Shown here one piece after another: positions 22,898 to 34,840 of a stretch of 64,000 bases of DNA. The DNA is taken from the NCBI GenBank assembly GCA_019454045.1, contig SKCR01038870.1, positions 124,001 through 188,000 of the forward strand. The letters are read 5' to 3'. Position 1 is the stretch's first letter. Each line of letters starts with the position of its first letter. The stretch comes from Zanthoxylum bungeanum (Eukaryota; Streptophyta; Magnoliopsida; Sapindales; Rutaceae). The translations under genes were made by a program, and so were the position numbers. Below the pieces are notes generated by a model. That model did no database searches, had not been told where the DNA came from, and saw only the letters and a list, made by a program, of their open reading frames with translations.

Positions 22898-23484
22898 GGC
22901 TGTTCTCTAACAAGTTCTCCTTTTACCACATCATCTTCTCTAAAGAACTCTCAGAGCTTCTCACCAACTTCTGCAACTTCGAGACTTTAATAGCTTCACA
23001 CAGCCATTTCTACCATCTTCAAGCTCTACAAGTAAGTTCCCCACCGACTTCCTCATTCTCTGCTTATGCTTATTATTTATGACAATGGAGATGACCTATT
23101 TGTGTGTATGCCTGTGCTATTTGCCTGTTGTTCTAGGTTTTTTTGTGCGTTAATAGCAGTATGAGGGGTGGGTTTACTTTTGTGTGGATGTGTTCCTGTT
23201 TTTGTGTGTATATTTGGGTGTTTTCTTTCTAGTTTTCTTGTTAAGGATAAGAAATATATGTTTTCTAGGGTTCTATATGGTGTGTTTGCCTCTTACAAGC
23301 TTTGCATTTTCCTATTTTTCCACTTTTATGGTGCTTAGAGCCTTTTAGGGTCAGTCCCCATGGGTAGGGATGATGACACAATAAACCCTAGTTATAATGT
23401 ACTTAGCTCTACTAACCATAGAATTAGCTTTTAGAATTAAGTATTTTGAACTAACCTCCATCACCGGGTCTTGTTTTGGCAAAA

Positions 23485-25770
23485 ATGTCAGACTCAAGAT
23501 CCTCTTCTCCAACTCCCCTCAACAGTCTACCCCCCACAGTGGGATCAACACATCGGGAACAGACAGTCAACATACACAGCTCGAGATGGAATAGCCTTGA
23601 CGACTACGACACCACATCGAGTATTTCTGAAGAAGAAAATCAGTCATACCGAAGACGGATGCCCCGACCCGAGTCCAATCACCCTGAGCTCGACTTTGTA
23701 AACCTGGACATTAATAGGGCTTCATCAATAACTGATGCCGATCCATAACCACTGAGAGAAATGTTCAACATCCATGAGGCCATCACACTAAGTGTCCCAA
23801 GGGAATGAGATCAAGCAAGTCGTCCCTATAATGATCAATTGGCGTTCTACATGACCTTTTTTGACATGGGGTTGCGTTTGCCCATGCAGAAGTACTTTGT
23901 GAAGCTGCTGTTAGCAATGAATCTGGCCTCATGCCAGCTGAATATAAATGGATAGAGGGTACTGGTCAGGCTGTATGTGATCTGGAACAGAGCTGAACTG
24001 GGAGAGCCATCTGTCCCCGAGCTGAAGAGGCTGTATAGAATGAATGCAAACCCAACAGAATACAAGGGTTGGTATTACCTTTAAACCTATGTCGGGGCTC
24101 CTCAAATCATCTCAAATCTCCTGGCCACCAACAAGAATTGCAAAGACAAGTGGTTATTGTCCAGAGGGCCATGTGGAAGGTATCAGCGAGGCAACGACGA
24201 GCACATCACGGTTCCCCATATCTTATGAGTTGGAGGTAATAACCTGTCCTCCAAACTCTCTCTGACCGGACTTAACATTCTACTAACTTCTGACCTTTTT
24301 GCAGCTTGTTGGGGCGACCTACCAAAAGTCCATCATGAGACCCGAGCCAGGGTAAAGAAGGCGTTTGAATTTAGAGGCCACTACCGGGACCTCGCCAACC
24401 CTTCTGCTCTTGCCGACTCGGGTTTTACCCTGAGCACTCCACCTCCCCGGTCCAGACAAACTGGTAATTTCTAACCGACCCACTGACTGCTGCTGCTTGT
24501 TTTATTATTTTCTCATATTTGTTCCAATCACTTTGTAACTTTCTTCTACAAAATTTCTTATTTTGTTCGTAGGCATGTCTGGAATGAAAAGCCCAGTACA
24601 AACTACTCGGGAGGCCATGCCGGCTACCCGAGGCGGGTCCAGCAGTGTCTGTGCCCGAGTCATAACTCCAATCCTGCCAGAGGCAAGGCGAAAAATAATA
24701 CAAACAACCGCTCCACCCCTCGGGCCCTTAAGTGCCCCCAAACCACAAAAACACTGACCTCTACACCTCAAGCCTCAAACATTCCCTAGCCTACCCAAAC
24801 GACAATTGTTGCCTCCTGACCTTTAAAAAAACGCTTCCACCCGGTCGGGGTGAGGAGATTGAGGAGTCTGCCAAGAGGGCCCCCAAGAAGAAAACCAATA
24901 CCATGAATGGCAAAGCTCTAGCCGCCTCCCTTCAGATCAAGAGGGAACTCTATTGTTGGGGGTAGCCCATATTCTCCCCACCTTCAACTTTCTGGCCAAA
25001 CACGTGAACCTTTACCAAGCCACTGATTATGAGAGCCTCTCTCTTGAGGATGTCATCCGTAAATCTGGCTGATTCCATACAAAGGTGAAGAAATTTTCCC
25101 CTTCATAGATATGATCTTTTTCCGTCTTCTATAATACTAACCTCATCCCTGATCTTGCAGCTGACCTATCTCATCGCCACTAACATGGACGTGCTGGAAA
25201 TCACTCTTTCTGAGGGGGTTCAGGGTCAGATGCTCCAAAGACAATTGACCGAGAGAGAGATGAAGCAGTCAAAAAAGATGGACGAGGTAAAGGACGAAGT
25301 TCGGGGCCTCAAATAGTCTAACGAGGCCCTGACAAAAGAAAATGAGGAGCTCTAGGCTGAAGCTGCCTCCCTCCGCCGAGCTGTCGAGATTACCAAGAGG
25401 GAGAGGGATGAGGCCAGGGTCGAGGCTTCCCTGAAGATGACTGAATACAAGTTTCAGCAAGCCCGAGTCGTCACAGCCGAGAGCAGGCTCCAAGAGAAAA
25501 AAGATGAGCTGAAGAAGGCTTTGAACGAACTGGTTGAGGCATGGGATGAGCTGGCCAAGTCATAAGAAGAGCTAAAAACATACATGCCAAGCTGCACGAT
25601 CGCTTGGAGGACGTTAAGTTGAAGGCGAAAAAAGAAGGTTTGGAGGAATCCGTAGAGATATTTGAGATGACGCAGCACGGCCTGAATTTGGAGATGCTCC
25701 ACAAAGTCTTGAAGGTGGATAAGAGGGAGATGTCTCAAGAAAAGGCATTTGGCCTTATCCTGTAGGAACC
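23485..25770 (+). pseudogene. Spliced antisense ORF of the Tat element (Transposase_28 / 'putative gypsy type transposon' family) with coiled coil
   Basis: An ATG at 23485 (MSDSRSSSPTPLNS) opens an acidic N-terminus. The conserved block MRLP-like MGLRLPMQKYFVKLLLAMNL, then LVRLYVIWNR and YKGWYY (about 23865-24085), matches the plant Transposase_28 (PF04195-type) family. Probable introns have GT...AG borders at about 24236-24304, 24464-24572 and 25086-25160. The last part (25161-25620) is charged and heptad-like, probably a coiled coil. In-frame stops near 23746, 23806, 23956, 24082, 25316, 25352 and 25562 are mostly one C-to-T or G-to-A change from Gln, Arg or Trp codons. It runs opposite to gag-pol of its element. 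Its role is unknown. Confidence 0.7.
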
Positions 25771-26219
25771 CGAGGCCGTTCCAGACCCCATGCCCGTGTT
25801 CATGATGCCTCCCACTCAAAGGGACCCATGCCCTTCGTCATCCTCTACAGCCCCTCTCGAAGATGCACTCGGCCCCTCCACATAGTTCATGTATTTTTTT
25901 GTATGAGTAACCTCGAGGGGGGCCAATGTAAAAACTTGTAAATGAAAATTTACTTTTTGCACACTTTGTATTTTCCACACTTAAGCACGTACAAAATACT
26001 CGAACCGAGGCATCTTCCACTTTAACATGCTGGATTAATCAACCTTAATCCATATTTGGTAAATTTAACCAAAGTTTTTATAGCCATTCCCCTAAGAGAT
26101 AACACCACTAGCAATAATATTGACGTCTGAGCTCAACATAACACAATTCTATCATTATGTTTATTCACTTGGCAGATTTTGAATCCTTCAAACAGGCAGC
26201 ACTGAGTTTTCTGTCTGAC
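25771..26219 (+). other. 3' region of the antisense ORF
   Basis: Non-coding, AT-rich with several AATAAA-poor T-rich stretches that could carry a polyadenylation region. It leads into the 129-bp minisatellite. Confidence 0.4.
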
Positions 26220-26590
26220 CACCTTCAACACGCCCATGCCAACAAACAAGATAAGCTCTTGGTGGGACGTACCCAACCCCGAGCCAATAAGATCATTTGG
26301 CCACAAGGGAATGTTCCCTCGTGCCATTCAAACATAGCCATAGTGGAGAAAATCCGACCTTATGCCAACAAACACAATAAGGTCTCGGTGGGACGTACCT
26401 GACACCGAGCCGCTAAGACCGCTTGGCCAGAAGGGATGTTCCCTCATTGTGCCATTCAAAACATGACCATGGGGGAGAAACTTCGACCCCATGCCAGCAA
26501 ACACAATAAGGCCTCAGTGAGACATACCCGATCCTGAGCCACTATAATTATTTGGCCATAAGGGAATGTTCCATTGTGCCATTCAATAAA
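26220..26590. repeat. 129-bp minisatellite, left part (interrupted by Athila)
   Basis: Three degenerate units with AATAAGGTCTCGGTGGGACG, CCACAAGGGAATGTTCCCTC and GTGCCATTCAA. The array continues at 38868 on the other side of the Athila element. Confidence 0.88.
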
Positions 26591-28638
26591 TGTGATGAGC
26601 GGAAAATATATCAATATTTACCGCCATTTTTACTTAATATTTTGTTTAGTTTCTCGGGTTTGATGAACGTTTTGACGTGGTTTAATTTATTTTGCAGATA
26701 AAATAATATTGGGACGCAATGAAATCATTTAGGACGAAATGTGGGTCAAATAAGGGCAAAAAATTGGACTTGACATATTAATTTTGGAGATTGGAAACTT
26801 GAAAGGGCGTTTTAACGAAGTGCAGTTTTGGAAATTCCAATTTTGTGCATCTGTCATATTTTGGGCATAACATTTTACTCCAATATCGGATTTAGCTGAT
26901 TCAAGTTCCAGATTAAAGAAGACTCAAAGATCTACAACTTTGAAAGACAAAATAATTTCTAATTCTGAAGATTTCATGCCCGAAATTGATGAACCATCCA
27001 GAAGTGTGTTGTGTGTAATTATTAAAGTCATTTTCAAAGCAAAAAATAAATTAATAAATAAATAATAAAAATTATCAAATCACCACCAAACATGATAAGC
27101 AATTAGTGGAGCAATTAATAATGGATTTGGTGGAGCAATTAGTGGAGCAATTAATAATGGATTTGGTGGATGATTTGATGGAGGCAAAATTTTACCTATA
27201 AATACCAAGCCATTTCATTTGTAAAATTCATACTTTCTTCTAAGGAATTCCTTAAGAATAGTAAGAATATTGTATCTTGTTTGTTTATTTACAGCTTTCA
27301 GTAATTAATTTCCGCTTTCGCACTTTCCTTTCTTTACTTTTCAGTTTTCACTTTCTGTAATTTACTTTTACGCACAGTACTTTTCATTCTTTAATTTTCA
27401 GTTTTTACTTTTCAGTAATGAGGAGGTAACTTCCCCCTGCTAGGGTGAAAGATAATTCTTTTACTATTTCTATTTAGATTAATCTCCTTTTGATATAATA
27501 TATTCACTATTTAAAATTTGACTTAAAAAGGATACCGCCAGATTGGTCAGTTGGTAATTCATTTTAATCTGGTTTAAACCTGACTAATCAAGGATATCGC
27601 CAGATTGGTCGGTTGGTAATTAAATTTTCTTACCGCCTATATGGCAGGTTTATTTTGGTTCCGCCTTAATGGTTGGTTGGACTTAATTTGACTTAATCAG
27701 GATACCGCCTATATGGCTGGTTGGAAATGTTATCAGAAGTTTATATATTATATTATGGGAGATATATAAATTAGTAGTAGTAAAAGTTGATCCTTTTGCC
27801 TTAGCATTTTATTTTATTTTATTGCAATTTACTTTTCAACTTTTAATTTACCGCAATTACTTTTCAGTATTTTTACTTTATGTCTTTTAAAGCCCTAGTT
27901 ATGTGTTGTAACTAAATTAGTTATCTGGGGTTGTGATGACTTTTAATATCACCGGTTTATAAAGGGTTAGATTATAGTTTGGGTAATATAAAGATTTATT
28001 TATTGAGTCTTAATCTTAATGCTTTTTCATTAACTGGCCATTAATAAAATTGAACTGGGAAACTTAAAATGAACTAGACATAGGGATATTAAGTTTAAGA
28101 CCTTAGACTCAATAGCCCACGATCTTCCTTGAGGATATATAACCCTTTAATAGATTTCCTTACAGGATAGACATATATCTGTCGGGCGGGGGTAGCCATA
28201 ATTGGAACTTAAACTTAATGAATCCAGATAATTTGGTTGACATAGACATATGGTTCAATTGGGTTAAACTGGGTATTTGTGTCTGACCATCGACAGAGGC
28301 TTTCACATAATTTAGTGTTCCAGGTTAATAAATCAATATATTACCCAACTATAAAATAACCACTTCATCTTTAAAATGATATTGGAAGAAATCACAACCC
28401 TAGATAGTTTTTTAATATTGAATTTTCTGAAAATCTACTTTCGAACAATTGTATTTACTTGTTTTTAAATTTAGAATTGTCACCATTTCAAATCAATCAA
28501 ACAACCTGTTAGATATTAGTAATCATTTGACCTCATAAAATTAATAGCTTAGGTATTAAGTCCTTGTGGGATCGATACTTTTTATACTTCTTGAACGATA
28601 CATGCGCTTGCGTTATACGCGTGTGTAAGCACCGGTCA
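26591..28638 (+). repeat. 5' LTR of Athila element
   Basis: 2,048 bp. It contains short internal repeats (GGAGCAATTAATAATGGATT twice near 27107-27165; GATACCGCC...GGTTGGTAATT units at 27530-27730). It is very similar to 36820-38867. Confidence 0.95.
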
Positions 28639-28644
28639 AGTTTT

Positions 28645-28662
28645 TGGCACCGTTGCCGGGGA
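28645..28662 (+). promoter_or_regulatory. Primer-binding site of Athila element
   Basis: TGGCACCGTTGCCGGGGA differs at one base from the complement of the plant tRNA-Asp 3' end, the primer known for Athila elements. It lies six bases after the LTR. Confidence 0.85.
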
Positions 28663-28757
28663 CTTATTTATCTTTCACTATTAGTTTTAAGGTTAGATAC
28701 CTTTACTTGTATCTAATTTTCTTTTTTTACTTATTGTTTTTGTTTTCTTGTGTTTCA

Positions 28758-30374
28758 GGTTCTCAGAAACTTCATGAGACGAACAGAAGCTTTAAACTCC
28801 GACCGCTTGACCCGAAAATTGAAAGAACCATCAGACAGTTGAGAAAGGAAAGGCGAGAAGGCCAAGAAGCTTTAGTCAACATGGAACCTGAACCTTTGGA
28901 GGTTGCACCACCAATTCCCATTCGAGACAGAACCATTCCGGTGGTTGACAGACTCATTTCTTGTATTATACTTCCTCCCTTACCAGCAAATGCAGGTGAC
29001 ATCAAAACATGCATTCAGATGATTCAGCAGTCAGTTCAGTTTGGGGGAAATGCAACTGAAGATCCTAATGCCCACATCAGCAACTTCCTGGAAGTTTGCG
29101 GCACTTTCAATTACAACCGAGAAGCTGAAGAAGCAATGAGACTGCGTGTTTTCCCATACTCCTTGAATGACAGAGCTAAAGCTTGGCTACATTCACTACC
29201 AGCAGGTTCCATCATAACTTGGAACACTTTAGCCACCAAATTTCTTGCAAAGTACTTTCCACCAGCCAAAACTGGAAAGCTGAGGAATGACATCACATCC
29301 TTTGTGCAACAAGACTCAGAAACTCTCTACGAAGCTTGGGAAAGGTACAAAGATTTGCTCCGGAAATGTCCTCACCATGAGATTCCAAAATGGCTTCAAG
29401 TCCAAACATTCTATAATGGGCTTTATGGAATAATAAGAACCACAATCGATGCTGCTGCTGGAAAAGCCTTGATGGCAAAAGGAGAAGATCAGGCCTGGGA
29501 CCTAATTGAAGAAATGGCCAATAATAATTCCTTGTGGCCAACAGAAAAGAGCATGATCCAAAGAATTGCAGGAATTTATGAAAGTGGAGCCAATACAGCA
29601 GTCAACGCCAAGTTAGATCAGATATGCAAATTCATGGAGACTCTTACCACTGGATCCACAAGTTCACCATATGGAGGAGCACCAGAACCAAACCAACTTG
29701 AGGAAACGGTGAATTATGTCAACAATTTCAACATACAGGGGAACAATCCATATTCCAACACCTACAACCCAGGGTGGAGGAATCATCCTAATTTTTCATG
29801 GAGCAACAATTCAGGCCAACATCAGAACTATCCACCACTTAGATTCCAGCAACAGAACAAAGGCCAGGAGCAGGCAAATGAACCAGGAATAGCAGAAGTG
29901 CTGGCTCACTTAAAAAAGTACGATGCTATCTTTCAGAGCCAATCAGCTTCCATCAAAGCACTGGAGAATCAAATCGGACAACTGGCCAATGCTCAGAGTT
30001 ACAGACCGCCAGGTAATCTTCCCAGCAACACAGAATCCAATCCAAGGAACCGAGGGAAGGAGCAATGTCAAGCCATTACTTTGAAAAGCGGTACTGAAAT
30101 CAACAAAGATGTTGGAATCAAGGTGTCCCAAGAAGAAGTTCCAAAAGAAGCAGAGCAACAGATTGAGGAAAAAGAAGCAAAGGAAAAAGAACCAGAAAAA
30201 ATCATTCCACCTCCACCTTTTCCTCAACGACTTCAGAAAAACAAACTGGACAAGCAGTTTGCTCGATTCCTGGAGGTGTTCAAAAAGCTTCACATCAACA
30301 TTCCATTTGCAGAAGCCTTGGAAGAAATGCCCAGCTATGTAAAATTCATGAAAGACATTCTTTCACGAAAATAG
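28758..30374 (+). CDS. gag: Athila Gag
   Basis: One uninterrupted frame of about 500-540 codons. The conserved start LDPKIERTIRQLRKERREGQ is at about 28803-28862. It is followed by the Gag core with NAHISNFLEVCGTFNYN, FPYSLNDRAKAWLHSLPAGS, TLATKFLAKYFPPAKTGKLR and SLWERYKDLLRKCPHH-like text (about 29070-29400), all typical of Athila. A Gln/Asn-rich linker and a Lys/Glu-rich tail follow. The first in-frame ATG is at 28881. The conserved block starts upstream of it, and a splice acceptor-like TGTGTTTCAG ends at 28758, so the true start may come from a spliced leader. The first ATG at 28776 is out of frame. It ends at TAG 30372-30374, where related elements usually read on. No zinc knuckle is seen, as usual for Athila. 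Confidence 0.85.
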   Translation, partial: GSQKLHETNRSFKLRPLDPKIERTIRQLRKERREGQEALVNMEPEPLEVAPPIPIRDRTIPVVDRLISCIILPPLPANAGDIKTCIQMIQQSVQFGGNATEDPNAHISNFLEVCGTFNYNREAEEAMRLRVFPYSLNDRAKAWLHSLPAGSIITWNTLATKFLAKYFPPAKTGKLRNDITSFVQQDSETLYEAWERYKDLLRKCPHHEIPKWLQVQTFYNGLYGIIRTTIDAAAGKALMAKGEDQAWDLIEEMANNNSLWPTEKSMIQRIAGIYESGANTAVNAKLDQICKFMETLTTGSTSSPYGGAPEPNQLEETVNYVNNFNIQGNNPYSNTYNPGWRNHPNFSWSNNSGQHQNYPPLRFQQQNKGQEQANEPGIAEVLAHLKKYDAIFQSQSASIKALENQIGQLANAQSYRPPGNLPSNTESNPRNRGKEQCQAITLKSGTEINKDVGIKVSQEEVPKEAEQQIEEKEAKEKEPEKIIPPPPFPQRLQKNKLDKQFARFLEVFKKLHINIPFAEALEEMPSYVKFMKDILSRK

Positions 30375-33300
30375 AGATTGGGAGACTACGAGACAGTAGC
30401 ATTGACGGAAGAATGCAGTGCCATTATTCAGAGGAAACTTCCCCCAAAGTTGAAAGATCCTGGCAGTTTCATAGTTTCATGCACCATTGGAGAACATTAT
30501 ATCGGTAAGGCTTTATGTGATTTAGGTGCTAGTGTTAACTTGATGCCTTTTTCTATTTACAGGAAACTACAGATTGGAGAAGCAATGCCTACCTCAGTCT
30601 CGTTGCAACTTGCTGATCGAACCCTCGCATTTCCAAGAGGTGTTGTTGAAGATGTGCTGGTCAAAGTCGACAAACTCATTCTTCCATCAGATTTCATCAT
30701 CCTTGACATGGAAGAAGACAAAGAAGTACCTATCATTCTTGGGAGACCATTCTTGGCTACAGGTAAAACTGTGATTGATGTGCAAAAAGGAGAACTGACC
30801 ATGAAAGTGCAGGACTAAGAAGTTACCTTTAATGTTTTCAAAGCCATGAAATTCCCGAGCGATGAAAATGAAGAAGAATTCTTCAGAGTTGATGTTGTTG
30901 ATAGTATCGTTCAGGATACTGAGCCAAATCCCACAGATACACTCGAAGCTTGCATCACCAACATGACTGACAGCGAGCTAGATGCTGAAATCCTGGAATG
31001 TATCAACTACCTTGACAAACCATTCCGATTCAAAGCGATACCACCAGTTGAAAGCTTGGAACTGCCAAAGAAAGATCGAATCAAGCCTTCGATTGAAGAA
31101 CCACCACAGCTGGAGTTGAAGTTACTTCCGAGCCATCTCAGGTATGCATTTCTTGGAAACTCTTCTGAATTACCTGTTATTATTTCTTCTTCACTAACAT
31201 TGGAGCATGAAGAAAAATTACTGAGAGTATTACGATAGCACAAAAGAGCCATTGGCTGGACTATAGCAGACATTCGAGGTATTAGTCCATCATTTTTCAT
31301 GCACAAGATTATGATGAACGATGAGTACAAACCCACAGTGGAGCATCAACAGAGACTCAATCCAATCATGAAGGAAGTCGTAAAGAAAGAAATAATCAAA
31401 TGGTTGGATGCTGGCATCATTTACCCCATCTCAGACAGCAGTTGGGTGAGTCCTATGCAGTGTGTACCAAAGAAAGGAGGAATTACTGTGATTACCAATG
31501 AAAAGAACGAGCTAATCCCAACAAGAACAGTGACTGGATGGAGAGTATGCATGGACTACAGGAAGCTGAATAAAGCCACGAGAAAGGACCATTTTCCACT
31601 TCCATTCATTGACCAGATGTTAGACAGACTGGCGGGACATGAGTTCTATTGCTTTCTTGACGGATATTCAGGGTACAATCAGATTGCCATCGCCCCAGAA
31701 GATCAGGAGAAAACCACATTTACATGTCCCCATGGTACTTTTGCTTTCCGCAGGATGCCATTTGGATTATGTAATGCCCCCGCCACTTTTCAGCGTTGGA
31801 TGATGGCCATATTCTCAGATATGCTGGAATAGAGTATGAAGGTTTTTATGGATGACTTTTCTGTGTTTGGAGATTCTTTTGACCACTGCTTGCAAAATTT
31901 GGAACATGTGTTACAAATGTGCGAAGATACAAACTTGGTGCTCAATTAGGAGAAATGCCATTTCATGGTACATGAGGGCATTGTTCTTGGACACCGGATC
32001 TCACAAAAAGGAATCGAGGTAGACAAAGAAAAGATTGAAACAATTGAAAAACTACCTCCGCTGACATCTGTCAAAGGGATTCAGAGCTTTCTCGGACATG
32101 TAGGTTTTTACATGAGATTTATCAAAGACTTTTCCAAGATTGCTAAACCTCTATGCAATCTTCTGGAGAAGGATGTGCCTTTCAACTTCACCAAAGAATG
32201 CCAGGAAGCTTTTGGGACAACGCAAAGCAAAGATTTTCCACACCATTTACTACTCCAGCAGAACTCTGAATGAAGCTCAACTCAACTACACAACCACTGA
32301 AAAAGAGTTGCTCGCAGTTGTGTACGCTTTTGACAAATTTCGCTCCTATCTCCTGGGTCCCAAAGTGGTGGTCTACACAGATCATTCAGCAATCAAATAC
32401 TTGATCACGAAGAAAGATGCCAAACCCAGATTGATCTGTTGGATACTTCTTCTGCAAGAATTTGATGTAGAGATTCGAGACAGGAAAGGAACAGAAAACC
32501 AGGTGGCAGATCACTTATCGAGGCTCGAGAATGGAGAAACAGCTGACAAAGATCTGTCAATCAAAGAAACTTTTCCAGATGAATAGCTGTTTGCCATGAA
32601 ACACCAAGATGCCCCTTGGTATGCTGACTATGTCAATTACATTGTGTCTGGAAAATGGCTGTTGGAATGGACAACTCAGCAACGAAAGAAATTCTTCAAA
32701 GAAGTCAAGCATTATGTCTGGGATGAGCCGTACCTGTTCAAACGGTGTGCTGATCAACTATTGAGACGGTGTGTTCCACATGAGGAAGTCAACAGTGTTT
32801 TGCAGCACTGTCATTCATCACCATATGGCGGACACTTCAGCGGAAACAAAACTGTAGCCAAAGTCCTACAATCAGGTTTGTTCTGGCCCACTCTTTTTAA
32901 AGATGCTTATCTTTTTGCTCTTCAATGTGACAGGTGCCAGAAAACGGGAAATATTTCAAGGAGAAATGAAGGACCGTTGTAAAACATTCTAGAAGTGGAA
33001 ATATTCGATGTATGAGGTATTGATTTCATGGGACCCTTTGTTCCATCATTCGGAAACCTGTACATCTTGGTTGTTGTAGACTACGTCTCCAAATAGGTCG
33101 AAGTAATTGTTCTGCCATCCAATGATTCAAAAGTGGTGATCAAATTCCTGAAAAAGAACATTTTCACTCGGTTCAGAACACCTCGTGCAATCATCAGTGA
33201 TGGTGGCCCACATTTCAGCAACAGATATTTCGATGCACTCCTATCCAAATGCGGAGTTACTCACAAGGTTGCCACAGCTTATCATCCACAGTCAAATGGA

Positions 33301-33903
33301 CAGATTGAGGTTTCAAACATGGAGATCAAAAGAATCCTAGAAAGAACCGTTGGACCAACAAGGAGGGACTGGTCTACAAAATTAGATGATGCATTATGGG
33401 CCTACCGAACAGCTTACAAGACACCCATTGGTATGTCCCCATATCGATTGGTGTTTGGGAAAGCATGTCATCTGCCAGTTGAGCTTGAACACAAGGCGTA
33501 CTGGGCACTGAAGAAGTTGAATATTGATTCACAAGCTGCAGGAGAGAAAAGACTTCACCAACTCAACGAATTGGAGAAATTTCGCCTACAGGCTTATGAG
33601 AATGCCAGATTGTACAAAGAAAAGACCAAAAAATGGCATGACCGAAAAATAGTGCACAGACAGTTGGAACCAAGGCAGCAGGTGCTGTTGTACAACTCAA
33701 GATTGAAACTTTTCCCTAGAAAGTTGAAATCAAGGTGGTCAGGTCCATTTGTAATCACTCAGGTTTTTCCATATGGAGCTGTTGAGTTACTAGATCCCAA
33801 CACCAACGAAACATTCAAAGTTAACAGTCAGTGTGTCAAGCACTACTGGGGAGAATCATTTGAGCGACAAAAAGAAAGTGTCACACTTTCAGATCCAGCC
33901 TAA
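30375..33903 (+). pseudogene. pol: Athila protease-RT-RNase H-integrase with nine in-frame stops
   Basis: Protease: ALCDLGASVNLMPFSIYRKL (about 30516). RT: GWRVCMDYRKLNKATRKDHF, FCFLDGYSGYNQI-like block, FAFRRMPFGLCNAPATFQRW and the catalytic FMDDFSVFG (about 31846). RNase [21 protein letters not shown] and [13 protein letters not shown], but the N-terminal part with the first catalytic Asp is deleted at about 32213. Integrase: HHCC zinc region (about 32810-32945), then [12 protein letters not shown] and [17 protein letters not shown]. Stops lie at about 30372, 30816, 31236, 31830, 31947, 32584, 32980, 33013 and 33094. Most fit one C-to-T or G-to-A change from Gln or Trp codons. The last frame, integrase core to C-terminus (33133-33903), is open. 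Confidence 0.92.
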
Positions 33904-34041
33904 CGATCGAGAAGTAAAGTCTAGCTGACGACTTTAAACTTAGCGCTCGCAGGGAGGCAACCCATGCAATTTTTTTATATATTGTGATTTGGTGTGATTT
34001 AATTTTGTATGTTTAGTTTTTGCAGATTAAGTCATTTCAAG

Positions 34042-34590
34042 ATGGAAGAAGCTCTAGCAAATCTTCACAAGCAATTTCCTTCTCTCCCTCAAAAATCTCT
34101 GATGAAAGTTTACAAAGCTCGCTTGGAACGGATGAGGTTACTGACGATCCATGGTGTTCCTAATGATATTCGTTGGGTAATTGAAGCACGGGTCTAATTG
34201 GCAGGTGAGTCTTCTGAATCTTTTATTTCACATATGCCTGGTTTTGGAAGAAGCACCTATGCAAAGAAACTTAGAGCTAAGCAAATGAGTCTTTGTTACA
34301 AATGTGCACGCTGGAATTGCAATACTCGTTGTCGTTATTTAGGAATGGTGTCTGATAATCGCGAAGATAAAATTAAATTCATTAGGGATGGCTTGAGTAA
34401 GGAGTCTGTAGATAATATATCTTCGACTCTTGAGACGCATCCCAGTGGATATGTACACATAGACATTCGCAAATTACATACACAATTTCAAAAAGAAAGA
34501 CAACAGTTAAGTCTTGGGAATCTGACTCAAAAAGACCCTGTTTGCCAATTTATAAGAAAATTGGATGGGAAGCTTGTCCCTGACGCATAG
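34042..34590 (+). pseudogene. Unrecognised Cys-rich ORF between pol and LOG, one in-frame stop
   Basis: An ATG at 34042 follows a TTTTTGCAG acceptor-like sequence. The frame starts MEEALANLHKQFPSLPQKS, meets one TAA at 34195-34197, and continues in the same frame to TAG/TGA-type stop at 34588-34590, about 180 codons in all. The second half has a compact cysteine cluster CYKCARWNCNTRC (about 34294-34332), perhaps zinc-binding, then a charged helical stretch. I do not recognise a family. Position matches the env-like slot of Athila elements, but I see no signal peptide or membrane segment. It may be another captured host fragment or an element-specific accessory gene. The frame could be whole in sister copies, since TAA is one change from CAA. 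Confidence 0.55.
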
Positions 34591-34840
34591 ACGTCAATCA
34601 AGCCGTTACTTTTCTTGTAAATATTATATCTCTTTGTCTTTTCTTAATAATTGTAATTTGTTTTGTTATTTTCTTTTATTTTCTCCGACAGGATCCAGAC
34701 CTTTTTTACTATCACGATTTATTTTACTATTAACTAATAATTGTCATTTGGCAGGTACTAGTGCTATTATTTTACTCACCCTTTTCAGGTCTTATAAATT
34801 CAACTCATCATTGCACTTTTGAAGACATCCAGAGTAAAAC

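Noticed and set aside
34009..34590. Envelope-like gene in the Athila third-ORF position
   Set aside because: No signal peptide, transmembrane segment or coiled coil; instead a Cys-rich ORF and a LOG enzyme occupy the slot.
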